NCBI RefSeq assembly: GCF_037975245.1
Contig: NC_092564.1
Span: 18,508,984-18,572,983 of the forward strand
Reading direction: 5' to 3'
DNA length: 64,000 nt
Source of the DNA: Apostichopus japonicus
Taxonomy: Eukaryota > Echinodermata > Holothuroidea > Aspidochirotida > Stichopodidae
Under the pieces are notes generated by a model. It was not told where the DNA came from, made no database searches, and worked only from the letters and a program-made list of their open reading frames with translations. Position numbers and translations under genes: made by a program. Shown in pieces: positions 32,551 through 42,883 of the stretch (position 1 is the stretch's first letter; each line of letters starts with the position of its first letter).

Positions 32551-34514
32551 CAAGGGCGGCGGAACCGGGGGGGGGGGCACAGGGGGCACGTGCCCCCACT
32601 TTTCCTCAGGTTAAAAATGTGCCCTTTTTCTACATAAAAATTTCTAAATAAAAAAAGAGTTTACAAACGAAACCCACGTCGAATGAAATATTTCGGGAAG
32701 TTTTAAATGTTTACTACCACAGGCATAGGAGCCCAATTTGATTTGGGGGGGGGGGGGGGGGCTGTAACGACTTGCTCGAAAAATATTACCAAATTTTTCG
32801 CGCGCTACGCGCGCGTTCAACATCTTAATGTGCATATCATATAGGCATGCGTTATTACATCGCATGCCAATAACATACATCATTTGCCGTGTTATAACCC
32901 TTCCAAATTGGTTATAATTATTCGGAAAGTCGTTACAATAATAATGATCATAATAAGATCACTTTAACCATTGAAAAACACATAGAAAATTATTTTTCTT
33001 TCAGTATTTTGACATATTTCATTTGCTTTCATGCATGTATCGATCGCGTGTGCAGGGACTTGGACTTTATAATGATTTCACCTCATTTTTAGCTCATACC
33101 AGCATGCTGGTGTGAGCTATTGTTACAGTGCGGCGTCTATCACTCTATCACTCTATCCGTCAACAATTGGTAAAACCGCTCCCACTCGCACAGTGTTTGA
33201 TGGAATTTCATGAAACTTGGACACAAGGACCATTGGGTATAGGGCCATCAGAGATGGTCCAAAATTTGGGGTCAAAGGTCACCTGTGGGCCGTAATGGGC
33301 AATTTTGTGGAAATACGCAAAATGCTTCTTCTCCTACAGATTCCATGGTACAATGTTGAGGGTTTGCCACGATAGTACTATGGTAGTTTTACCTTCAGGG
33401 TGTTCATGAATTTGATATCAAAGATCAACTAGGGGTCTTTTGTGGCCCGGGCCGCGGCCCTATATTTTCAAATTGCTCCTGTTCGTACAGTGTATGGCCA
33501 ATTATAATGAAACTTGGTCACAATGTTCCTCGGGATGAGAGTGTCGAGGGGTGTTCGGAAAATTGAGGTCAAATGTCATTTAGGGGGTCATCGGGGGTCA
33601 TTCTTTGTAATATTTTCAAATATCTCAATCTCCTCAAGATTTTGATGGATCATATTCAAAGTTGAACTGATGATTGTTGGATTGTGTATGACTAAGGTGA
33701 TGCCTAAAAATTTTTGGTCAAAAGTTAATTAATTACAATTAATTCCCATTGTTTAAAAAAAATCTGAGCCTTCACTTTTTGCCAAAGCTCCTTTAATTTG
33801 TCTCCCAGTATCTGCAGTGTTTGTTTACATTTGTTGTTAAGCTCCGCAGAGGCTGGTAGTGGAATTAAAGCAGGACTGGGAGTTGTTATTAACTGTTGAA
33901 CTGTAAGCGTGAGAGCCCTACAGCCAATCAGCACTTGCCGATTCTTAGAAGTCTTTGAGCCTGAGGTATGTTGGCAGCCAGCCAAAATTTTTGCAAGGAG
34001 TGCTTCAGGTCTGCTCAGGTAGAGGGGAGAAAGTTTAATAGGGTAGGTCAGTGGTATTGTTTGAGAGAGTGGGTAAAATAGGATTTAAAGGGGGAAAATA
34101 GAAATTATAGCCAGTGGTGTGGCCAGGATTCTGCTACGGAGGGAGGGGGGTTATCCCTCATGGGCCCAAAATTGGTGGAATCTGAAAAATGGCCTGAAAT
34201 TTGGTGGGCCATAAAGTTTTGTGGGCCATACATTTTTAAGCTCGAAAAGGTATGAGCTTCTGCACCATTGGTGCTCTAGTGTCTTTTTCCTTGTTTCCCA
34301 ATTTGCACATTAGATATTGCAGTGCTAGTATGCATTGTTTCCTTGCGGAGGGGGGGGGGTGGCGTTGATGGAGTGATGTGTATACGCAAATAAGATAATA
34401 CAATAAGAGTTATGGGTACTAAATATCAGGCTGCATCAGTCCAATCGAATTTCTGCAAAGTGCCCTTCGACGTTGGTGCCCCCCCCCAGATTAAAAGTGC
34501 TTCCGCCGCCCTTG
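32551..34514. mobile_element. hAT-like element B, inserted inside element A
   Basis: Perfect 14-bp inverted ends CAAGGGCGGCGGAA ... TTCCGCCGCCCTTG. Flanking octamers CGAAGGAA (32543-32550) and CGTAGAAA (34515-34522) each differ by one base from CGTAGGAA, which is the uninterrupted sequence in the related copy C. So B landed in A and each duplicate has since taken one change. The left end (GGGGG, GTGCCCCCACTTTT, ATGTGCCC) resembles the element at 35467. No intact transposase frame seen. Confidence 0.8.
33091..34258. repeat. Repeat bounded by AGCTCATACC / GGTATGAGCT, inside element B
   Basis: Inverted 10-bp ends at 33091-33100 and 34249-34258. The left end holds the palindrome ACCAGCATGCTGGT. 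The interior has repeated phrases of the type TTCATGAAACTTGG / ATAATGAAACTTGG and several GGTCAAA words, including GGGTCAAAGGTCA (33269-33281). It may be a third nested element or internal sequence of B. Confidence 0.5.
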
Positions 34515-34852
34515 CGTAGAAAGGTACTTTTGAGGGGGGGGGGGCTGAAGATTGATGGCCGGCCTGGGGGAGGGGTCTTTGGGAATTTTTTTTGGCCTCA
34601 GATGCAATTTGGTGCAATATAGCACACTTCAACACCCACTCCATTTTGTAAATAATTTTGCATTTTCACCTGGCCTTACGGATGCAATTTGGTGCTCCAA
34701 ATGAGATTGTTTTCTCATTTGGAAATGAAAAAGGGGTTTTCTGACTTGCGAAGCGGGGGGCGGAATGATACTTCCGCCCCACCATATTTTTCACTGGGGG
34801 GGGGGGGGCTGGCGTCCCCCAGCCCCCCGGTTCCTACGCCCTTGTGTACCGT

Positions 34853-35458
34853 GTAAATGTCTCTTAAACCTCACTGAGGTGATATGGTGAAATACCCTGA
34901 ACTGAAACTAAACTGAATGAAGAGCACGCATCATTGGTGTGGAACCAAAGAAGGTATATATATATATGGTAAGAATAGTATAGGCTAATTCAAATTACAG
35001 CAACAATAAGATGACTGATACAATCACAAAGTATAGGCTATGATCTATGCAAGTTTCGAATTCGGCTCAGATATCAATCAAGCCAAATTTTGCATCAGAT
35101 CCAGTTCATTTGCACGTGTCTTAAAGGTGAATTATGTTACCCCCACCCCGCTCTCTGGTTTTCAAGTTCATGGAAGGGGAACGAAATGTCGCTATAGTGA
35201 CTGCTTTGTTTTGGGTACCGTTCAAATAACCGAGCAACTGACGTTACTCGACGCATGTACTCTAGATATGACCAAAGTCGACGATGATGTGGATTAATGG
35301 CGCTATGCGTTTATATCCAGAATTTTCGTGTTACTTTCTTCAGATTTATGATAATATTGGTGTCAATGACACGCCACAACACGGGTTGGTTTGGGCGCCA
35401 TAAGGCAGTGGAGATGCAGGTACTGGAGCAAAATGGATATCAACAAAGGTTAAGGATG
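34853..35458. other. Between elements, nothing recognised
   Basis: An 85-codon frame at 35040-35297 shows no recognised family or matching splice sites. Confidence 0.5.
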
Positions 35459-35466
35459 GTCATAGG

Positions 35467-35858
35467 CAGGTGGTATGAGCCGGGGGGGGGGGGTGGTACT
35501 GGGGGAACGCCCCCACTTTTTTTCCAAAATAGCAAATGTGCCCTCCTGGCAAATAAAATGTGCCCATTTGACGAAGAACTGTCTTTTGGATCTCTTAAGC
35601 CTTTGTTAATTTTAATATTTTATTTTAATTATTTATGTTTAGTCTGTACATGCTATTTTTAAAATAGCATCCCACATCTTTTTGTAGCACGGTTAGCAAG
35701 AAACAATCTCAATAAATAGTATTGATAACATACTAGCACATCATATATATTTAAGTGATATGGCCGATGTGTATCGGTTGATAGCAAAACGAGTGGTGGT
35801 AGTGGAATGAGAAAGTGCCCCCCCCCCCCCCACATATTGGAAGCTTCCTATCCCTCTG
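35467..35858. mobile_element. hAT-like element E, related to B
   Basis: Flanking octamers GTCATAGG (35459-35466) and GTTATAGG (35859-35866) agree at 7 of 8. The ends CAGGTGGTATGAGCC and CCTATCCCTCTG are only roughly inverted. The left part shares the G-tract, CGCCCCCACTTTTT and AAATGTGCCC with B, and the right part shares AAAGTGCCCCCC. Confidence 0.65.
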
Positions 35859-36445
35859 GTTATAGGCCTGGTGTGGTCAGAGTCTTGTCAATGTATACAC
35901 GACTGTAGGTGGGGAAAGGGATTAACCCCTCTTTTTCTTCTTTCGTCGAGTTAATCTGGCATGTTATTTGGTACCGATTTGCCTGTGATTACCTTATATG
36001 GGTTATAGTCTATTTTAAGTTGTAACGGGAGTGAAACCACACGGTATACACCAATTGTACGTACGTTATAGCCATTCCTGGCAAACTGATGTGGACGCCC
36101 GACGGTCTACAATTGTGCAAGTTGTAATTGTTGCATTTTGATATCTTATGATGAAACAGCCTCGTATTGTCATGTTTTACATATACTTTCTGTAGTGCAC
36201 AATATCAATGGCTCAGGCGGTATTGAGTGCCAATGTTGAACCGGGGACTATTTCTTAACCAGGCTCCTTTATGAAGTCTCCATAACACTTGTTCTTTATC
36301 TTACTTTTCCTGGAACCCCCCACCCGCAGGTATATCCAAAACATTGGGACTTATATATGATGACACCAGTTTTCAGATTATCTTACACTGTTTCACTGAA
36401 TAAAGTAACCTAAATTTTCCCAGGGAGCTGGAACACAGCTCCCTC

Positions 36446-36794
36446 CAAGGGCGTAGGAACCGGGCACTGGGGGCGCCAGCCCCCCCCCCAGTGAAAAATG
36501 TGGAGGGGCGGAAGTATCATTCCGCCCCCCCCCCCCCCCCCGCTTCGCAAGTCAGAAAACCCCTTTTTCATTTCCAAATGAGAAAAAAATCTCATTTGGA
36601 GCACCAAATTGCATCTAAGGCCAGGTGAAAATACAAAATTAAGTTTACAAAACGGAGTGGGTGTTGAAGTGTGCTATATTGCACCAAATTGCATCTGAGG
36701 CCACCTAGAAATGCAAAAAATTCCAAAAGACCCCTCCCCCAGGCCGGCCATCAATCTTCAGCCCCCCACTCAAAAGTACCTTCCTACGCCACTG
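36446..36794. mobile_element. hAT-like element C (intact copy of family A, opposite orientation)
   Basis: Ends CAAGGGCGTAGGAA and TTCCTACGCCACTG are inverted at 12 of 14 bases. The flanks GCTCCCTC (36438-36445 and 36795-36802) are identical. At 349 bp, it shows what A looked like before B entered. Confidence 0.88.
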
Positions 36795-37320
36795 GCTCCC
36801 TCATATTATTTCTAACATCTGTCAACATTCCAACAGAGTCGGAGGATTTTTACTCATCGTTATACTCACGGTGTAGTAACAATATGTGGGATTAGTGCGC
36901 TAGCTGCATGATTGCAACTGTCGTATTTTGAGCAATTTTGGTGGTTTTGGTAAACTTTTGGAACATTTTGAATAGGTCAAATATCGTAACTTCAGAATCC
37001 TACTAGGTGTTTACATTCACCGTTCATCAAATTTGTGGAAGTTACTACCTAGTGTTGTTCATGATAAGTTTACAATTGATCTAAGACACCCCTAGATTTG
37101 TTCATCTAACTGGAAAACTTCGTGAGTGGGTAATAAACAAGGGGTTCTGCCATGCCATACCGAAAATTTCGTCCATATCAGAGACTGATAACATAATGTA
37201 GTCTGAGATAGGGAACTTCTAAGTTTATTGACTTGTCGCTCCACATTTGAAAAAAAGAAGGGAAAATGGACATATCATCGAACATTATCTGCATTGCCAC
37301 ATGATTCTGGTATTGCCATA

Positions 37321-38059
37321 CAGGGGCGTAGCGAAGGGTTTTTTGTTGGGGGGGTGTGGAGAATTTGATTTGCCGACGGATCTGGAAGTGGTGACTGAAA
37401 TGGGGGAGGGGTCTAAGGGGAGGGGGTGTCCCCCTCCCCTTTGGCAATTTTTTAGTTTTGAAACGTCCTTAGATGCAATCTGGTGCATATTTTAAGTCAA
37501 ATTTGATTTGCCGACGGATCTGGAAGTGGTGACTGAAATGGAGGAGGGGTCTAATTTTTAGTTTTGAAACGCCCTTAGATGCAATCTGATGTATATTTTA
37601 AGTCAAATTTGATTTGCCGACGGATCAGGAAGTGGTGACTGAAATGGGGGAGGGGTCTAAGGGGAGGGGGTGTCCCCCTCCCCTTTGGAAAATTTTTAGT
37701 TTTGAAACGTCCTCAGATGCAATCTAGTGCATATTTTAAGTCAAATTTGATTTGCCGACGGATCTGGAAGTGGTGACTGAAATGGGGGAGGGGTCTAAGG
37801 GTAGGAGGTCTACCCCTCCCCTTTGGAAAAATTAGTTTGAACGTCCTTAGATGCAATCTGGTGCATATTTTAAGTCAAATTTGGCACGGAAGAAGCTCCC
37901 GTTCTCCTTTTTCTATTCAGCTTTCCTTCTTTCTTCCCCTTCCGCTCTCTTCACCTTTTCTCCTTTTGCCGACAGACCCAAAATTTGCCGACAGCGACCA
38001 AATTATTGGGGGGTGTGACACCCCCCCACACCCCCCCCCCCCCGCTCGCTACGCCCCTG
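37321..38059. mobile_element. hAT-like element F, 739 bp, with internal tandem repeat
   Basis: Ends CAGGGGCGTAGCG and CGCTACGCCCCTG are exact inverses (13 bp). The flanks TTGCCATA (37313-37320 and 38060-38067) are identical. Inside, a unit starting TTTGATTTGCCGACGGATC occurs at 37364, 37502, 37608 and 37746 (steps 138, 106 and 138). The 106-bp unit lacks the AAGGGGAGGGGGTGTCCCCC-type block. No transposase remains. Confidence 0.92.
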
Positions 38060-38342
38060 TTGCCATAGTGAATTTAAGCAACGCACGAAGGCGGGCCCTT
38101 TGGAAACAACTTTTCAAGTTACACGGAGAGTATAGGGCTTGCCGAATAGAATTAGAGGGCGCGGTTTTACAAAATCGAAATTTGCAAGGAGGGAAAGCAA
38201 TAACAGCTGACTGATCTATTACATACACTATACTACAGACGATATGTACACAAATATGAACCAGTAATAATCGTGCTATGGTTATTTCATGCATGGTGTA
38301 CATGAGTCAATCAAAATCATCACACAACGCGAAGTCAAGATT

Positions 38343-38505
38343 ATGAGCCTAACGTTCAAACCAAGTGATCTGTTTACATTTAACTACACCGAGAAGTCGC
38401 CGAAGCCAATTTGGCTTAAAGTTTCGTGTAATCAGATAGACCTACTGTATGAAGCTGTTTTTTACAAAGGACTGAAGATGAAATCCACCGGGAGACTAAG
38501 CAAAG
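38343..38505 (+). CDS. Candidate first coding exon of a small unrecognised gene
   Basis: An ATG at 38343 (context AAGATTATGA) opens a frame MSLTFKPSDLFTFNYTEKSP... with mixed, non-repetitive composition, and reaches a good donor AAAG|GTATGG. An upstream in-frame ATG at 38289 is possible. It lies outside the transposon cluster, after a less AT-rich stretch (38070-38215) that could be a promoter. I recognise no family. It could also be chance. Confidence 0.35.
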
Positions 38506-39150
38506 GTATGGCTTCAGTTGGTAACTAAGGATTGACGTGGGCAGGGTTCAAGTTGTTAAGTTGGAGGAACATGTTTGGCTTACACAAGTTTAGGCTAGGC
38601 TTATGCCAAAAAGCCTTAGGCCTACATTGTACCTAGACCTGTTGATAAACCTAGTTAAGGTAGGGTTTTGTGGGAGGCCAGGTTTAAGTAAGCAACAGTT
38701 TGTGTTCTGGACACTTCTTATGCTCAACTCCTTATCCATGCCATAGGTAATGTTGTGTCAGCCCATAGGCCAGCATGTCCCATAACTAAGTTTTTTATTT
38801 CCGGCACACACCAAGGTTTCTCTTTTCAATGAGTGTCAGGAGAGTTATGAGGCAGGCTTGTTATTGTCGCACCCATTCTTGCTGCCAGGATCACCACTTC
38901 ACATTCCCATTCAACATATGTGAGTGTACCTCCAGCAGCTAACCACATTCTCGGATTTATACTGATCTGCCATGTAGCTTTGACAAAGTTGTTGAGTCTC
39001 CTTTTAGCGCACGGCATGCTTTTTAACTTAGTTGTATGCAGGTCTGTACTAACCTATTTACATTGCCTATGGAGTTCAATTTGTAACCTTCTAAGGATGG
39101 TCTTTGACATAACATCCTACGACTGATATTCAATAACTGTATCTTTGTAG

Positions 39151-39176
39151 ACGGCAGCAGCTTTTCAAGAAGATGA
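39151..39176 (+). CDS. Candidate second exon of the small gene, with stop
   Basis: Acceptor ACTGTATCTTTGTAG. Joined in phase 1 to 38505 it adds DGSSFSRR and a TGA, giving a 62-residue product. The join is only supported by splice-site appearance and phase. Confidence 0.2.
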
Positions 39177-42100
39177 TCCACTTCCATTTCCCCTCAAAAG
39201 CTTGTGAGGCAATGTATGTTCTCTCACACATTGGTTTTTCTTTTCTTTACATAATTAATGTTCAGTTTCATTGAATACGTGTCAATTTCATGTGATCAGG
39301 TTTTCTGTTGTTCTAGAAATTTGCCTCCTTTGAGAAGGATGGGGAGGGCAGCATGGCCACATTCTTGCTTCTGTTGCTACAGTCCTCTTCTGTAAAGTTA
39401 AGCATGGGAGTCATGTTTGTATCTTAGTCATACTACAGTACATGTATAGTGAAAATGTGGATTGGATACAGAATGGTAAGGCAATCCTCAATGTCAAAGG
39501 ATCAACACAAAGATTGATCATTGGACCTGTATACTCAGGTCACAAAGATGGAGAAAATTTATGCAAAATTTATCCAAATGTCAACATTGTTGACATTACA
39601 TTAGTGACTTTAATAAATTAGGAACCAGTTTATATAGTACTGCAGTACAGGTTTCCATCATGTACAGTATATATGGTCTAGGAATGTTGGAATGTTGAGG
39701 TCAAGCGGTGTCAGAAAGCCACAATTATGGTTTAGTTTGCATAGTGTGATGGTCTGGTCTTGGATAAACCATATTTTCTTAACATATATATACTGTAGTT
39801 TGTTAGGTAGTACTGTAAGATGCATTGACAATAACCACTTGTCTTCCTAAAAAAGCTAACAAGACTGTTTGGTTTGATGGATTCAATTCACCTCTACATT
39901 TTCAAATGACAGTGTGACTCTTAATATGAAAAAGAAAGCTGCTACCTGTATGATTGATGGAACAAAATCTATTTGGTCTGGCTAAGCCTCGATTCTTCCC
40001 CGCAACGGATTAATTACAGCATGTACCTTACTTACAGTAGAAGCATTATTTTCATAAATTTGTGAATAAGTGAGTTAAGTATATTATAAGGCAAAACTGA
40101 ACAGATTTCAACCACATTGCCATGATGACATTCAGTACAGAGCTGTTGTCAGATGTGCATTCACAAAATACCACCGAATTTGGGGGGGGGGGGGCCGGGG
40201 GGATCATATCCTTGTCATGCATGTAAAATGCTGAGAATGTGTGGTTTTCGACCTAAATAGATACAGAAACTTTCCAGCAGTTTCATGAAGCAGTTAATGT
40301 CAGCCCCATTGAAACTAGGCTGTTGAAACTTTGCATCTAGTGTGTACAGCAAGTCCTATATTTACTGTTGCTATACATGTAAACTAAAATGACAACCCCT
40401 ACGTATAGTATGTGACTAGTTTATATGATAATGATGCATGCGTGACAAAATGTACACGTACAACGAATGGTAACACTACTGTATACATGCAAACAGTATT
40501 GACAGGTGTATATACATTACTGTACATTGATTGTGTCTTGATTGGTTGAATATATATTGTCTGCCTGTCCAGAAGCAAAGTTTTCAGCATACAAAACTGT
40601 GATAGGATGACTTCAAATAAACCTAGGCACTGTCATCTTCTATTAAATCTTATTCCTTGTCACCGAAGAAAGGCTAAATTAGAAAAAGAAGAAAAGTTTC
40701 TCAGTCACTGTGACATTCACAATGCTATTAAATCTACTGTATGCGCTTGAACACACATTTAGACTTTGAACATTTTACATCAATATGCAAAAAGTTTACC
40801 ATGTCTGCACAGTTTCAAAATACTTGATTTTCATCTCAATAATTAGTGAGATTGTCTCTTTTGTTTAATACCGGTCAAGCACACATGTTCAAGCTCAGAA
40901 AGGAAAATTAAAAGGACACATGATGTATGTCAATGAAAAATTTGCCATACATGTAATTTATGATAATGGAGCCTATGTACAGGCTAGAAGACTTCAATTA
41001 TATATAGACTGACCCAGATATGAGCTAGATATGTGTATGTCCGGTTTCCATGCAGGTATTTGGAGCTGTGACCTTTCGTCACTTCCATTTTGAATCATGA
41101 AGCAAAAAAAATGGTTTTGTCGTTGAGTCCTCATTTTCGTGAAATTCTTGGGACAGAGAGTGCCAGTTCGGAAGTGAAAACAGCTCATATTAAACAAGGG
41201 ATGAATGTAAAATATTCAGAGGGTAACCTTTTGCTGGATTTCCTTATTGCGGTTCTAACCGGCAGATTGCATCCCTGAAAAAGGCCATCCTGAAGGGATT
41301 AACGGCAGGATTTGTCGCTGAACAGCTGAAAGATTGGTTCATGTTTGCATGCACAAGTGGTTATTAATTCTTCCAAGGGATATTATTTCAAGGACATAGA
41401 AAGGTGACAAGTCAGTATTTTCTTCGAAACGTTGGCAAAATAAGTGGTATTTATAGCGTCTACTGTTTTAGTAGCACGGTATATACACAGTCTTGTTTTT
41501 GTCGAAAGACGGCATCTTGGCACAGAGCCAATTAATTGGAACACTGAATATCAGTTGTATGTTGGTCAATGGTCAGGTGCGTGGTATAACTTGCAGCATT
41601 TGGATACGCTGGTAGGTGAAAGCAGTGGTTGAATGGAGAGGGAGGGTGCTGGAAGAGGGTCCGGGGATAGGGGGAGGGGGTGAGAGGCCCTTGACATTGT
41701 CCCTTGTGCCCATCACCATGTTGAGGTCTTTCTTTTGTGGCTTGACCTTTCCTTTTGAATCCATCCGGGGGGAAATATAATTCGAGGTACTGTAGGACTT
41801 TGCACTGTGAGCAGAATGAAGACCTCACCAGTAACAATAATATTGTCAGGTAAAATCAGATTTTATCTTTCAAGGCAAACCCAGATACAACTGCACTGGA
41901 AAAATGGACTATGCACATGTTTGATGTCTTAATGGAATTTTATCTTTGCTATTTAAAAACAATTTAGATCCAAACAAAGCTTTACAAAAACAGGATCCTT
42001 AAAACGTTTCCTAAAAATCGATCCTAATATCCTAAAACATTTCCTGCTCTTCTATACATAATACTGTAGGTGTACTGTAACTGCTTTATATGACTTTCAG

Positions 42101-42480
42101 ATCCTAGCTCTGTTCTCTTGTGTAATTACATTAGTATGCATCACTATTACCTTATCATGAATGTTCAATGTGTTCTCGACATTAAAAGTTTCTTTCGATA
42201 GCTGTGAGCATATATTCTGTACGGTATAATTTACATACATAACGAAAGTTGATGTTAAGGTGGAGAATTCATCGTTGTTAAAGAAAACATTGAGCAGCAC
42301 ATATCTGTAGCAGAATAAATATTGTTTCGTGAAGCGTAAGGTTTCCCTTCTCCTAAAATAAACTTTCCATTTCATTTCTTGTAAAATAAACAAATTGTAC
42401 AGTAGTTGGGAAGGGTTAGATTCGTGATATATGTTGAGGTCTCCTTTTACAGTATTATCCACTAATATCCACTCCCCACC
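39177..42480. other. No supported gene
   Basis: AT-rich, with a G-tract at 40182-40200. The minus-strand 134-codon frame at 42097-42501 has no recognisable domain and ends beside the satellite. Confidence 0.55.
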
Positions 42481-42483
42481 CAT

Positions 42484-42883
42484 TGTAACAGTACTGTACA
42501 CTGGTAACAGTACTAGTAACAGTACTGTTAAGTAATAGTAACAGTAACAGTACTGTACACTGGTAACAGTACTAGTAACAGTACTGTTACTAGTAATAGT
42601 AACAGTACTAGTAACAGTACTGTTACTAGTAATAGTAACAGTACTAGTAACAGTACTGTTACTAGTACAATACTAGTAACAGTACTGTACTAGGAACAAT
42701 ACTAGTAACAGTACTGTTACTAGTAATAGTACTAGTAACAGTACTGTACTAGTAACAGTACTGTACTACAGTAGTAACAGTACTACTGTAGTAACAGTAC
42801 TGCTACTAGTAACAGTACTAGTAACAGTACTGTTACTAGTAACAGTACCGATACTAGTAACAGTACTAAGTAACAGTACTGTG
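42484..42883. repeat. Self-complementary satellite built of AGTAACAGTACTGTTACT
   Basis: About 400 bp made almost only of the words AGTAACAGTACT, GTACTGTTACT, TACTAGTAA and short variants. The 18-bp core AGTAACAGTACTGTTACT is a perfect palindrome, so both strands read nearly alike and many alternative hairpins are possible. Units vary in length (roughly 18-40 bp). Confidence 0.95.

Larger units (their letters stand above)
32537..34844. mobile_element. hAT-like element A, interrupted by element B
   Basis: Ends CAGTGGCGAAGGAA (left) and TTCCTACGCCCTTG (right) are flanked by an exact 8-bp duplication TGTACCGT (32529-32536 and 34845-34852). Removing element B and one copy of its target leaves about 336 bp that aligns, inverted, with the 349-bp copy at 36446-36794 (shared: GATTGATGGCCGGCCTGGGG, GATGCAATTTGGTGCAATAT, CTTCGCAAGTCAGAAAACCC on the opposite strand). 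Confidence 0.85.

Noticed and set aside
33725-33985. Minus-strand 86-codon frame
   Set aside because: Entirely inside element B repeats.
42097-42501. Minus-strand 134-codon frame
   Set aside because: No recognisable family and its start lies in the edge of the AGTAACAGTACT satellite.
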